Shown piece after piece: positions 27,023 through 35,729 of a stretch of DNA of 64,000 nucleotides (position 1 is its first letter; every line of letters starts with the position of its first letter). The notes below the pieces were generated by a model. That model was not told where the DNA came from, did no database searches, and worked only from the letters and a program-made list of their open reading frames with translations. Made by a program: the position numbers and the translations under genes. Source of the DNA: CALKWS01 sp051020515 (GTDB taxonomy: Bacteria > Actinomycetota > Actinomycetes > Actinomycetales > Beutenbergiaceae); the NCBI RefSeq assembly GCF_051020515.1, contig NZ_CP194857.1, forward strand, positions 62,001-126,000, in the 5' to 3' direction.

Positions 27023-27619
27023 ATGAGTCATACTGGCCCGATGACATGGATTTCGAAGAACGTGAGTTCGTTACGTCACACCGCCGCGATGGCCCGCCAG
27101 GGGCTGCGGTTATGGACACCACGGCAGTTCGTCTTCGCCGCGGCCTCGGCGGCCGCCGTCGCGCTGCTCATCGGAATCGCGACCGTCCTGATCCCGAACC
27201 CGATCTTCGGCCGGGAAATTCCGCCGGTGTGGTGGAACTATCCGGTCTGGCTGCTGACCTCAGCGTTCACCGGCATGCTCATCACCACCTACCTGCGCCC
27301 CACCCCGAGCGTCGCCGGGGTGGCCGAGGGTGCCGGGGCCGACCCCGCCGACGCCTCGCTGACCCCACGCCAGGAACGGCGCAACAGCCGGTTCGGCATG
27401 GTCGGAACCGTGCTGGCCTGGTTCGCCGTCGGATGCCCGGTCTGTAACAAGATCGCGTTGCTCGCCCTGGGATACACCGGCGCCATCACGTGGTTCGCTC
27501 CGATCCAACCCTTCCTGGCGCTGGGCGCCCTGGTTCTGACCGGCGTGGCGCTGCTGTGGCGCCTGCGGGGGCAGGTCGCCTGCGCGGTGCCGGCGCCGAA
27601 GGCGACGGTGTCGTGGTGA
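27023..27619 (+). CDS. Four-TM membrane protein with a CPVC motif
   Basis: 198 aa, ATG at 27023. TM segments are visible at QFVFAAASAAAVALLIGIAT, WNYPVWLLTSAFTGMLITTY, GMVGTVLAWFAVGCPVCNKI and FLALGALVLTGVALLWRLRG. The third carries CPVC followed by NKIALLALGYTGA, a thioredoxin-like dicysteine at the membrane. I do not recognise a named family. Divergence from DsbA/CcdA suggests a thiol-redox partner. Its stop overlaps the GTG of the BlaI gene, so it leads a three-gene operon. Confidence 0.75.
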   Translation: MSHTGPMTWISKNVSSLRHTAAMARQGLRLWTPRQFVFAAASAAAVALLIGIATVLIPNPIFGREIPPVWWNYPVWLLTSAFTGMLITTYLRPTPSVAGVAEGAGADPADASLTPRQERRNSRFGMVGTVLAWFAVGCPVCNKIALLALGYTGAITWFAPIQPFLALGALVLTGVALLWRLRGQVACAVPAPKATVSW

Positions 27620-28008
27620 GCAGCGGGACGCGCGAACGTCCCGGCGAGCCGGTGCGGTTGGGGACCCTGGAGGCCCAGGTGATGGATGTGCTCTGGACCA
27701 ACGGCTCTGCCACCGTCCGGGAGATCATCGCCGAGTTGCCCGCGGACCCGGCCTACACCACGATCGCTACCGTGCTGTCGAACCTTGAACGCAAGGGCAT
27801 GGTGGACGCCAAGCGGCAGGGCCGCTTCGTGCTGCACCGGCCGCGGATGAGCCGCGAGCAACACATTGCGCTGACGATGGGCCGTGCCCTGGACGCCGGA
27901 GGTGACCGGGCCGCCTCGATCATGCACTTCGTACAGACCATGCCCGAGCGGGACCGGGAGTTGCTCCGCGAGTACCTGCAGCACGATGACGACGGTGCCC
28001 GGCGGTGA
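27616..28008 (+). CDS. BlaI/MecI family repressor
   Basis: 130 aa, GTG start overlapping the previous stop (GTGA). Winged helix: LGTLEAQVMDVLWTNGSATV, YTTIATVLSNLERKGMVDAK and GRFVLHRPRMSREQ, which is the BlaI/MecI/CopY pattern. The C-terminal helices form the dimer interface and proteolysis site in the family. It lies directly before an M56 metallopeptidase (4-nt overlap), the BlaR1-like partner that would cleave it on a signal. No beta-lactamase gene is nearby; the targets are probably this operon and perhaps the divergent Dsb genes. Confidence 0.92.
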   Translation: MSSGTRERPGEPVRLGTLEAQVMDVLWTNGSATVREIIAELPADPAYTTIATVLSNLERKGMVDAKRQGRFVLHRPRMSREQHIALTMGRALDAGGDRAASIMHFVQTMPERDRELLREYLQHDDDGARR

Positions 28009-28982
28009 CGCCGACGCTCACGATCGGCGTGCTCGGCGCTGCCCTGGTCGCGGTGGCCCTGGGCGGTCCATGGCTGCTTCGCCGGGCCAGTTCCGCACTG
28101 GCACACGTCCCGAGACTGGCGGTCGCGATCCTGGCGGCAGGCTCCCTCGCCTGGGTGCTGGCCGCACTGGCCCTGGGCCCGTTGGCCGCCTGGGCGTTCA
28201 CCGGTCCCGCGATCCCCGGACGCGCCGGGGAGGTGTGCCGCCAGTGCCTGGATGCGGCCAACCCCTGGACCGGTTCCACTCTGATCAACACCTGGGTGCC
28301 GGCGATCGTGCTCCTGGCGCTGCCGACTCTGGCCGCGATGGGACTGCTCACCGCGACAACCGCCCGGGCATGGCGACACGCGCAGGCAACGCGAGCGGTG
28401 GCCGCTGAGATACGTGACGAGGCGAGCAGAACACATCTGCAGGGTCAGCCGGTGCTGCTCATCCCCGACCCGGCGCCGCTGGTCTTTACCCTGGCCGCCC
28501 GGCACGGCGGGGTGGTGGTCTCCACCGGCGCGCGGGAGCGGCTCGACCAGGAGGAGTTGGCCGCCGTGCTCGAGCACGAGCGGGCCCACCTTCGCCAGCA
28601 CCACCACCTGGTGATGGCCGTCGTGCGGGCACTGATCCCCTACCTTCGCTGGGTGCCGTTGATCGCCTCGGCAGCCGCAGCCATCCCCCACTACCTGGAG
28701 ATCGCGGCCGACGACGCGGCCCGGCGCCGGACGGGAACCCGTGCGCTGGCGACCGCGCTGCTGAAGGTCGGTGATCCGGCGAGTTCCATGAGTCTGCCGG
28801 CGGACCTCGGCGGAGCACTGGGCGCCGCCGGGCCCCATCGCATCGGGCATCTGGTTCGCCCCGCCGCGCGTGCGGAAAGGTGGCCGGCACTCTTCCTCGG
28901 AAGCCAGGTCATGCTCATGCTGCTGGCCACCAGCGCCGTCGGCGTCCCCTACGCGGGCGCCGTGGCCAGCGGCTGCATCTGA
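28005..28982 (+). CDS. M56 family (BlaR1-like) membrane metallopeptidase
   Basis: 325 aa. N-terminal TMs (about residues 5-20, 35-65 and 98-118) are followed by the peptidase domain with LEHERAHLRQHHH, the HExxH zinc site, and the downstream LEIAADDAARRRTG that supplies the third ligand. A last TM is FLGSQVMLMLLATSAVGVPY. The external sensor domain of true BlaR1 (penicillin binding) is missing, so the signal is unknown. It pairs with BlaI by gene overlap. The GTG start at 28005 overlaps the BlaI TGA. Confidence 0.88.
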   Translation: MTPTLTIGVLGAALVAVALGGPWLLRRASSALAHVPRLAVAILAAGSLAWVLAALALGPLAAWAFTGPAIPGRAGEVCRQCLDAANPWTGSTLINTWVPAIVLLALPTLAAMGLLTATTARAWRHAQATRAVAAEIRDEASRTHLQGQPVLLIPDPAPLVFTLAARHGGVVVSTGARERLDQEELAAVLEHERAHLRQHHHLVMAVVRALIPYLRWVPLIASAAAAIPHYLEIAADDAARRRTGTRALATALLKVGDPASSMSLPADLGGALGAAGPHRIGHLVRPAARAERWPALFLGSQVMLMLLATSAVGVPYAGAVASGCI

Positions 28983-29220
28983 CGTCACCGGCCGCACGAC
29001 ACCAGCGCTCGATCGATCGGCCGGCTGTCGTCGCCGGCCGCGCCCCTGCTCGCCTCCGGAGACGTCACCGCAGGTCGCCGTTCCCGCTCGCGCGGGCCCG
29101 CTGGCTCCGTCCCTGCTCGCGCGGTCCGCTACCCGCCTCCACCGCTGCCTGCCGGCGGACATCCGACGTCGGGCCTTCTGGACACACCGGGCACATCGAC
29201 GGTCTCATCTCTCCACTTGC

Positions 29221-29236
29221 ATACCCCCCAGGGTAT
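29221..29236 (+). promoter_or_regulatory. CstR/CsoR-type operator
   Basis: ATACCCCCCAGGGTAT: arms ATACCC and GGGTAT around CCCA, 40 bp before the persulfide dioxygenase start. This matches the known operator form of CstR-type persulfide sensors and CsoR relatives. The gene for such a regulator is not in the window. The preceding 240 bp (28983-29220) show nothing else I can support. Confidence 0.7.
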
Positions 29237-29275
29237 ATGTGAGACTGCAACGCAGTCCCCGAGGAGAGGAATCTC

Positions 29276-30698
29276 ATGCGTCTTGACCGGATCTATGACG
29301 AGGACCTTGCCCAAGCGAGTTACCTCATCGGCTGCCAAGCCAGCGGAGAGGCGGTCGTCGTCGACCCCCGCCGCGACATCACTGAGTATCTGGACCTGGC
29401 CGATCGGCACGGATTGCAGATCGTGGCGGTCACCGAAACCCACATCCACGCCGATTACCTGTCCGGTACCCGCGAACTGGCGGCAGCAACCGGAGCCCGG
29501 ATCTACCTCTCCGGGGAGGGAGGGCAGGACTGGCAGTACGGTTTCGAGGGCACCCGCCTCTACGACCGCGACAGTTTCGCCATCGGCAACATCACCATCG
29601 AGGCCCGGCACACCCCCGGGCACACCCCGGAGCACTTGTCCTTCCTGGTGACCGATGGCGCCTTCAGTTCCGACCCCGGCTACCTGCTGTCCGGTGACTT
29701 CATCTTCGTCGGCGACTTGGGCCGCCCGGACCTGCTCGATGAGGCCGCAGGCGGGGTTGACACCCGTTTCGCCGGTGCCCAGGACCTGTTCGCCAGCCTG
29801 AAGAACCTCCTCCTGGATCTTCCCGACCACGTGCAGATCTATCCCGCCCACGGCGCCGGTAGCGCCTGCGGCAAAGCCCTCGGCGCCGTGCCGGCCACCA
29901 CCGTCGGCTACGAACGGCTCTTCGCCTGGTGGGCTTCCTACCTGCGCAACGACGACGAGCAGGGCTTCGTGAGCGAACTCCTCGCCGACCAGCCCGATGC
30001 GCACGCCTACTTCGCCCGGATGAAGCGTCAGAACAAGGAGGGCCCGCAGGTGCTGGGCCCCCTGGCGCCGCTCGCCGAGTGGGACACCGGACGCCTCGCC
30101 GCTGCCGTGCAGGAGGAGCAGGTCACCTTCGCCGACACCCGCCCGTGGGAGGACGTCCACCGGGGGACGGTCGCCGGTGCGCTGCACATCCCTGGGCCGG
30201 ACAAGGCAGCGACCTACGGAGCCTGGGTGTTCGACCCCGAGCGGGAGACCGCACCCCTGGTGCTGCTGGCGCCCGACAGCGAGGTCGCCGAGGACATCCG
30301 CGCCCACCTGGTGCGGGTAGGGATCGATGACGTCGCCGGCTACACCACCGAACTGGTCGGACTGCCCACCGCGGTCCCTGCGGTCGTGAGTCCGGACGAC
30401 CTGGAGGACCTGACCGACGGCGACAACGTCCACCTCCTGGATGTCCGCAACCGGACCGAGCACGCCGAGGCCGCCAATCCCCGGGAGTGATCAACTCGCC
30501 GTCGGACGGCTGATGTGGCATCTGGACGACCTGCCCGCCGCGGGCACGCTCGTGGCCTACTGCCAGAGCGGCAACCGCAGTTCGGCGGCCGGGGCGGCTC
30601 TGCGCCGGGCCGGCTACGACGTCGTCGAGGTCACCGGGGGGTTCCAGGCGTGGTCACAGACCACGGACACGCTGGACACCCCGGTCCGGGCCCGGTAG
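29276..30698 (+). pseudogene. MBL-fold persulfide dioxygenase-rhodanese fusion (CstB/BlhRod type), frameshifted near 30476
   Basis: About 474 aa when joined. The metallo-beta-lactamase domain (1-240) has THIHADYLSG, HTPGHTPEHLSF and GDFIFVGDLGRPDLLD, the mononuclear-iron ETHE1 pattern that oxidises persulfide to sulfite. A degenerate rhodanese (about 270-365) lacks a Cys; a second rhodanese carries the loop CQSGNRSSAA. The frame breaks after HLLDVRNRTEHAEAA and resumes IPGSDQLAVG; removing one A (or two bases lost) restores it. It lies behind a CstR-type operator and ahead of a TauE exporter, so the operon should oxidise sulfane sulfur and export sulfite. Confidence 0.88.
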
Positions 30699-30713
30699 CA
30701 CCGGCACCGGCAG

Positions 30714-31598
30714 ATGGAGGCTTATCTGATCGTCGTCCTGATCCTGGCCGTGCTGGTCGGGGTCAGCCTCGGTCTCCTCGGTGGCGGTGGCTCGATCCTG
30801 ACCGTCCCACTGCTGACCTATGTGGCCGGGATGGATCCCCGGGAGGCGATCAGCGCGTCCCTGTTCATCGTCGGCGTGACCTCGCTGGTCGGGATGCTCA
30901 GTCACGCCCGCCGCGGGAATGTGCGCTGGCGCACCGGCCTGGTCTTCGGTGGCGCGAGCATGGTCGGTGGTGCGTTCGGTGCGGGCCTGGTCGGTGGGTA
31001 CCTGCCCGGCACCGTGCTGATGATCGCCTTCGCGCTCATGATGCTCACCAGCGCGGCCGCGATGATCTGCCGCAAGGGAACAGCCCGGCCCCGGCGCACT
31101 GACATGGCGGCGGGGCGCGCCGTCCTCGATGGCTTCGTGGTGGGCGCGATCACCGGCCTGGTCGGAGCCGGCGGCGGGTTCCTTGTGGTCCCGGCGCTGG
31201 TGCTGCTCGGTGGGCTGGCGATGCCGGCGGCCGTGGGCACCTCGTTGCTGGTGATCACCATGAAGTCATTCGCCGGCCTGGGCGGGTACCTGACCACGGT
31301 GAGCCTGGACTGGGCACTGGTCGGCGCGGTCACGGCCGCCGCAGTCGCCGGCTCCTTCCTCGGCACGGCGTTGACCGGCAAGGTCCCCGAGGGCCTGCTG
31401 CGGCGACTCTTCGGCTTCTTCGTGCTGGGCATGGGCGTCCTGGTCCTCGCACTGGAGCTGCCGGCACCGGGCGGGGCGGTCGTGGTGCTCGCCGCGGCGC
31501 TGGTGACCGTGGTGGCGCTGGGCGGGCGCGCAGTCGGCGCGCACCGCCGTCGGACGTCAACACGCCTTCGAAACCCTGAACCGATCCATCACCCCTGA
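30714..31598 (+). CDS. TauE/SafE family sulfite exporter-like membrane protein
   Basis: 294 aa, ATG at 30714, 15 nt after the rhodanese stop. About eight TM segments in two repeats, each with the Gly-rich TauE signature: LGLLGGGGSILTVPLL near the N-terminus and ITGLVGAGGGFLVVPALVLL in the middle. Members move sulfite, sulfoacetate or thiosulfate across the membrane. Coming straight after a persulfide dioxygenase that makes sulfite, export of sulfite is the natural reading. The C-terminal 25 residues are hydrophilic and Arg-rich. Confidence 0.88.
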   Translation: MEAYLIVVLILAVLVGVSLGLLGGGGSILTVPLLTYVAGMDPREAISASLFIVGVTSLVGMLSHARRGNVRWRTGLVFGGASMVGGAFGAGLVGGYLPGTVLMIAFALMMLTSAAAMICRKGTARPRRTDMAAGRAVLDGFVVGAITGLVGAGGGFLVVPALVLLGGLAMPAAVGTSLLVITMKSFAGLGGYLTTVSLDWALVGAVTAAAVAGSFLGTALTGKVPEGLLRRLFGFFVLGMGVLVLALELPAPGGAVVVLAAALVTVVALGGRAVGAHRRRTSTRLRNPEPIHHP

Positions 31599-31615
31599 CG
31601 AAAGGACCATCCGAA

Positions 31616-31783
31616 ATGTGTCGTCCCACCACCTGCCGCCGCTGCGGCAGGACCACCTGGGCCGGTTGTGGCCAGCACGTGGACCAAGTACTGAGAGGCG
31701 TCCCGCAGCACCAGCGCTGCCCGGGCCACGAGGGGGAACCCAGCACGGGATTCTTCGCCCGGTTCGCCAGACGTTCCCGATGA
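31616..31783 (+). CDS. Small cysteine-rich protein (55 aa), third gene of the sulfur operon
   Basis: ATG at 31616, 18 nt after the TauE stop, with AAAGGA upstream. It reads MCRPTTCRRCGRTTWAGCGQ, then HVDQVLRGVP, a further Cys in QRC and a C-terminal GFFARFARRSR. Five cysteines in the first 36 residues, with CxxC and WAGCGQH, look like a zinc-ribbon-type fold. I know similar tiny MCRP..CGKTTWAGCGQH proteins from many bacteria as uncharacterised. Its position suggests a role in sulfur or persulfide handling; that is inference only. Confidence 0.75.
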   Translation: MCRPTTCRRCGRTTWAGCGQHVDQVLRGVPQHQRCPGHEGEPSTGFFARFARRSR

Positions 31784-31974
31784 CCGTGCCGGGCTTCCGG
31801 GCTCGGTGAGACTCTCGGCCTCGGGCGCCGGCCAGGCTGGACCCGGGGGCGCCGCCCGGCCGGGACCCCGGGGACGCCGCGGCCGGGCGGGACACGGGGG
31901 CCTGCGGGAAGCGACCGGCTCTCCGGTCCGGTACCGTCGTGACGGCAGGTCACTGACCCGACGGAGGCTAGGGC

Positions 31975-32801
31975 ATGATCGAGTTCCGCTCAGTCCGCAA
32001 GGAGTACGACGACGGAACTGTCGCCGTGGACGACTTCTCCCTGGTGATCCCACCACGCAGTACTACGGTGCTGGTGGGCTCCTCCGGGTGCGGGAAGACC
32101 ACGCTGCTGCGGATGATCAACCGGATGGTCGAACCAACCTCCGGGGTCATCGAGATCGACGGTGAGCCCGTGGCCGACCGGGAACCGGTGGCTCTGCGCC
32201 GCAGCATCGGATACGTGCTGCAGAACGGCGGCCTGCTGCCGCACCAGAAGGTGATCGACAACGTTGCCACGGTGCTCCGGCTCACCAAGACGCCCCGCGC
32301 CCGGGCCCATCAGCGCGCCATGGAGCTGCTGGACACGGTCGGGTTGGACCGGGCCCTGGCCGAGCGGTACCCCAGCCAACTCTCCGGCGGGCAGCAGCAG
32401 CGGGTCGGGGTGGCCCGAGCGCTGGCCGCCGATCCCAACATCCTGCTCATGGACGAACCCTTCGGCGCGGTGGACCCGACCCGATCGTGCGCGCCGAGTT
32501 GCAGACCGAGACCGCCCGGCTGCAGAACGAGTTGCACAAGACGGTGGTGTTCGTCACCCATGACGTCGAGGAAGCCTTCGGGCTCGGCGATCAGGTGGTG
32601 ATCCTGCAGAAGGGCGCGCACATCGCCCAGTGCGGCAGCCCGAGCGAGATCATCGAGAATCCGGCCAGTGACTTCGTTGCCGACTTCATCGGGTTGAATC
32701 GCGGCGCCCGCAAACTGCACCTGAAGGAGACCGGGAACGGCACGGTGCTCGTGGACGCCAACGGGCGGACCAAGGGTGTGCTGGCCGAAGGCGCCCCGTG
32801 A
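31975..32801 (+). pseudogene. Osmoprotectant ABC transporter ATPase (OpuCA/ProV-like), frameshifted near 32478
   Basis: About 274 aa when repaired. Walker A GSSGCGKTTLLRMINRMVEP, the Q-loop QNGGLLPHQKVIDN, signature LSGGQQQRVG and Walker B ILLMDEPFGAVDP are followed by a break. The rest, IVRAELQTETARLQNELHKT, VFVTHDVEEAFGLG (H-loop) and a short tail, is in another frame. The break coincides with a GACCC-GACCC tandem duplication; removing one GACCC gives AVDP-IVRAELQ exactly. There is no C-terminal CBS pair. It is the first gene of a four-gene glycine betaine/choline-type importer operon; the stop overlaps the next GTG. Confidence 0.88.
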
Positions 32802-33454
32802 CCTGGGTCCTGGATAACCTCGACCTGATCGGGGGGCTTACCGTGGAGCACCTGCGCCAGAGCGCGGTGCCGATCGTGCTCGGGCTGGCGTTATCCATCC
32901 CGTTGGGCTGGGTCGCCTACCGCTACCGCCTCACCCAGGGCCTGGTGCTGACCCTGGTGGGCCTGCTGTACACGATCCCGTCCCTGGCCCTGTTCGCGAT
33001 CCTGCCGCCGCTGCTGGGCATCAGTTTCCTCTCCGAGGTCAATCTCATCATCGCCCTGACCATCTACGCGGTCGCGATCATGACCCGGTTCGTGGCTGAT
33101 GCGCTTGTCTCGGTGGAGCCCTCCGTGCGTCAGGCGGCCACCGCCGTCGGCTACGGCCCCTGGCAACGCTTCTGGCAGGTGGAACTGCCCCTCGCCGGTC
33201 CGGTGGTACTCGCCGGGCTGAGAGTGACCGCGGTCTCCACGATCTCCCTGGCCACGGTGGGCATCCTGATCGGCATCGACAACCTCGGGTACCTGTTCAC
33301 CAACGGTTACCAGCGACAGATCGTGGCCTCGGTCCTGGCCGGCGTGGTGGCCACCGTGGTGATCGCGCTTCTCATCGACGCCCTGCTGCAACTGGCGGGC
33401 CGGTTCCTGATGCCGTGGACGGCGCTCACCAGCGCGAAAAGGGCCACGACATGA
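32798..33454 (+). CDS. Osmoprotectant ABC transporter permease (OpuCB-like)
   Basis: 218 aa, GTG start overlapping the ATPase stop (GTGA). Six TM segments; the inner-membrane EAA loop is AATAVGYGPWQRFWQVELPLA, which contacts the ATPase. YTIPSLALFAILPPLLG and TVGILIGIDNLGYLFTNGYQ are typical of OpuCB/OpuCD permeases. It pairs with the next permease to form the heterodimeric channel for compatible-solute import. The stop overlaps the next ATG by 4 nt. Confidence 0.9.
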   Translation: MTWVLDNLDLIGGLTVEHLRQSAVPIVLGLALSIPLGWVAYRYRLTQGLVLTLVGLLYTIPSLALFAILPPLLGISFLSEVNLIIALTIYAVAIMTRFVADALVSVEPSVRQAATAVGYGPWQRFWQVELPLAGPVVLAGLRVTAVSTISLATVGILIGIDNLGYLFTNGYQRQIVASVLAGVVATVVIALLIDALLQLAGRFLMPWTALTSAKRATT

Positions 33455-34173
33455 ATCTTTTCCTGGAGGCAATCGACTGGATCTTCGCGCCCGAGCGCGC
33501 CACCGGAGCCCTGCCGCTGCGCGAGGCGATCAGCACGCACCTGCTCTACACCGTGGTGTCGGTGCTGATCGCGGCCGCCATCGCAATCCCGGCCGGTTGG
33601 CTGATCGGGCATACCGGCCGCGGGCGCGGATTCGCAGTGGCCCTGGCCGGCGCGGCCCGGGCGGTGCCCTCCTTCGGGCTGGTGCTCCTTCTGGTGCTCG
33701 TGTTCGGGGTGCTGTACAAGGTGGAGGCCTCGGTCACCGCCTTCGTGCTCTTGGCCATCCCCTCGATCCTCGCCGGTGCCTACGCGGGGCTCGAGGCGAT
33801 CGACCGCCGGGTGATCGACGGGGCCCGCTCGGTGGGGATGTCACCGTGGCAACTGCTGCTGAAGGTGGAGGCGCCCTTGGGTCTGCCGCTGCTCATCGGC
33901 GGGTTGCGCTCGGCGAGCCTGCAGGTGGTCTCGACGGTGACGCTGATGGGCTACGTGGGCAACTGGGGGCTGGGGTTCCACATCGTGCAGGGCATCAACC
34001 TGCGCACCTTCGAACAAATTCTCGGCGCTGCGCTGGTCATCGTGGTGCTGGCCGTTAGTTTGGACGCATTGTTCGCCATCGCCGAGCGCGTGGTCACGCC
34101 GAAAGGTGTCCAGGCCCGACGCACCCACGGAAGGAAGGAACGACGGCCCTCCGAACGACTCGCCACGAGTTGA
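33451..34173 (+). CDS. Osmoprotectant ABC transporter permease (OpuCD-like)
   Basis: 240 aa, ATG at 33451 in an ATGA overlap with the first permease. Membrane segments and the EAA-type loop DGARSVGMSPWQLLLKVEAP are clear; ARAVPSFGLVLLLVLVFGVL and TLMGYVGNWGLGFHIVQGIN resemble OpuCD. The tail (about residues 218-240) is Arg/Lys-rich and cytoplasmic. It forms the second half of the permease heterodimer. Confidence 0.9.
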   Translation: MNLFLEAIDWIFAPERATGALPLREAISTHLLYTVVSVLIAAAIAIPAGWLIGHTGRGRGFAVALAGAARAVPSFGLVLLLVLVFGVLYKVEASVTAFVLLAIPSILAGAYAGLEAIDRRVIDGARSVGMSPWQLLLKVEAPLGLPLLIGGLRSASLQVVSTVTLMGYVGNWGLGFHIVQGINLRTFEQILGAALVIVVLAVSLDALFAIAERVVTPKGVQARRTHGRKERRPSERLATS

Positions 34174-34213
34174 GGCCCTAACCCCGTATTGACCGACCCG
34201 GAAGGATTCCAGC

Positions 34214-35170
34214 ATGACCCCACGCACCACCACCGCGATAGCCACCCTCGCGATCGCAGGCCTGGCGCTGGCCGCCTGCGGCGGGGATTCCGACCCGCTG
34301 GAGGATCCCGACACCGACGACGGCGCCGTCACCGAGCCCGACGCCGATGAGGACGACGCGCCGGCCGGGCCCGGCCCCGACACCACCGTGATGGTGGGCT
34401 CCCAGGCCTACTACTCCAACGAGATCATCGCCGAGATCTACGCCCAGGCACTGGAGGCCGAAGGCTTCACGGTGGAGCGGAACTTCTCCATCGGCCAGCG
34501 CGATGCGTACATGCCGGCCCTGGAGAGCGGCGAGATCGACCTGTTCCCCGAGTACACCGGCAACCTGCTGCAGTTCTACGACCCGGACACCGAGGCCACC
34601 GAGGCGGAGGACGTGTACGCCGAACTCGGTACCGCGCTTCCGGAGAACCTGGTGGCACTGGACCAGGCCGAGGCCACCGATCAGGACTCCTACAACGTGA
34701 CCGCCGACTTCGCCGAGGAGCACGGCCTCACCTCCCTGGCCGACCTGGCCGAGGTGGATATGGACCTGACCCTGGGCGGCCCGGCCGAACTCGAGGAGCG
34801 CCCCTACGGCCCGAGCGGGTTGAGCGAGGTCTACGGGGTCGAGGTGTCCTTCAGCGCCACCGGTGACACCACGGTGCAGGACCTGGTGGCCGGCACCGTG
34901 GACGTGGGGAACGTCTATAGCGCCGACCCGCGGATCCAGACCGAGGACCTGGTCACGCTGGAGGATCCGGAGGGGCTGTTCCTGGCCTCACACGTGGTGC
35001 CGCTGGCGAACGCCGACATCGCCGAGCAGGTCGCTCCGGTGATCAACCAGGTCAGCGCGGCATTGTCGGCCCAGGATCTGGTGGCGATGAACGTGGAGTC
35101 CACCGAGGATCAGCGCTCCCCCAGTGACATCGCCGCCGATTGGCTGGAGGGTTCCGGCATCCTGAACTGA
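34214..35170 (+). CDS. Osmoprotectant-binding lipoprotein (OpuCC-like)
   Basis: 318 aa, ATG with GGAAGGA eight bases upstream. Lipoprotein signal: TTTAIATLAIAGLALAAC, with Cys22 as the lipidated residue. An Asp/Glu/Pro-rich linker (24-55) leads into the OpuAC-type binding domain with VMVGSQAYYSNEIIAEIYAQ, GEIDLFPEYTGNLLQFY and VDVGNVYSADPRI. The NEI and YTGN segments belong to the quaternary-amine-binding family. The mature protein is strongly acidic, which fits a salt-tolerant host. It is the last gene of the operon. Confidence 0.9.
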   Translation: MTPRTTTAIATLAIAGLALAACGGDSDPLEDPDTDDGAVTEPDADEDDAPAGPGPDTTVMVGSQAYYSNEIIAEIYAQALEAEGFTVERNFSIGQRDAYMPALESGEIDLFPEYTGNLLQFYDPDTEATEAEDVYAELGTALPENLVALDQAEATDQDSYNVTADFAEEHGLTSLADLAEVDMDLTLGGPAELEERPYGPSGLSEVYGVEVSFSATGDTTVQDLVAGTVDVGNVYSADPRIQTEDLVTLEDPEGLFLASHVVPLANADIAEQVAPVINQVSAALSAQDLVAMNVESTEDQRSPSDIAADWLEGSGILN

Positions 35171-35194
35171 CGCCCCGGGGCGGCCCCCGCCGGA

Positions 35195-35314
35195 CGGCAC
35201 CAATTGGACGGTTCCGGCGGGGTCTCGCACGGCGGACCCGCTCAACGGCACCAATTGGGTGGTTCCGGCGGGGTCTCGCACGGCGGACCCGCTCAACGGC
35301 ACCAATTGGGTGGT
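35195..35314 (+). repeat. 51-bp tandem repeat, 2.35 copies
   Basis: Units start at 35195, 35246 and 35297 (the last cut after 18 bp). Each begins CGGCACCAATTGG and includes GGTTCCGGCGGGGTCTCGC and ends GGACCCGCTCAA; the first two copies differ only at a GGAC/GGGT site. It lies between the convergent binding-protein gene and a small membrane protein gene. The CCAATTGG core is palindromic. Confidence 0.85.
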
Positions 35315-35348
35315 CGCGGCGCCCGCGGGGAGGGGTGGGTCCGCGGTG

Positions 35349-35534
35349 TCAGCGGTCGCCGCTGCGTTTGTTGAGCCAGGCGGAGGCAGCCACGTAGACC
35401 AGCACCGCCACAATCACCACCAACACGATGCGCAGGAGCACCCACAGTGCGGTGAAGACGAACTGCACCAGCACCCAGGCGATGATGACCGCGATGACCA
35501 CGAGGACAAGTGAGATGAGCCGGTTGCGTTGCAC
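35349..35534 (-). CDS. Small two-TM membrane protein
   Basis: 61 aa: MQRNRLISLVLVVIAVIIAW, then a second hydrophobic stretch VLLRIVLVVIVAVLVYVAAS and a basic tail WLNKRSGDR. Composition and length fit small inner-membrane proteins of unknown function widespread in actinobacteria. It is monocistronic between the opu operon and the beta-galactosidase gene. I cannot give it a family. Confidence 0.6.
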   Translation of the reverse strand: MQRNRLISLVLVVIAVIIAWVLVQFVFTALWVLLRIVLVVIVAVLVYVAASAWLNKRSGDR

Positions 35535-35662
35535 CCCTCCAGTGTGTCAGAGCCTCGCTGATGGGCGCGACGAACCACCACCTCATCGAGAACGACGCCC
35601 GTGGTCATAGTCGACCGGTCGGCGCGTCGCTTTCGACCCCAGGGGTCGCCCTCGACCGCTAA

Positions 35663-35729
35663 GGGTGCGGGTGGGGGCGGTGGGGTGGGGTGGGGTGGGC
35701 AAGTGGGCGGTGGGGGGCGGGGAGCTGGG
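35663..35729 (+). other. G-tract cluster (G-quadruplex-prone) directly after the GH42 stop
   Basis: The plus strand holds at least eight runs of three or more G in 67 bp, including GGTGGGGTGGGGTGGGGTG. It starts immediately after the stop codon of the minus-strand beta-galactosidase gene, so the mRNA would be C-rich and the template strand G-rich. It may affect transcript ending or replication. Confidence 0.6.

Noticed and set aside
28983..29220. A small minus-strand gene (CxxC-containing frame at 29065-29277)
   Set aside because: It overlaps the CstR-type operator and the start of the dioxygenase gene, has no ribosome binding site and no recognisable family.
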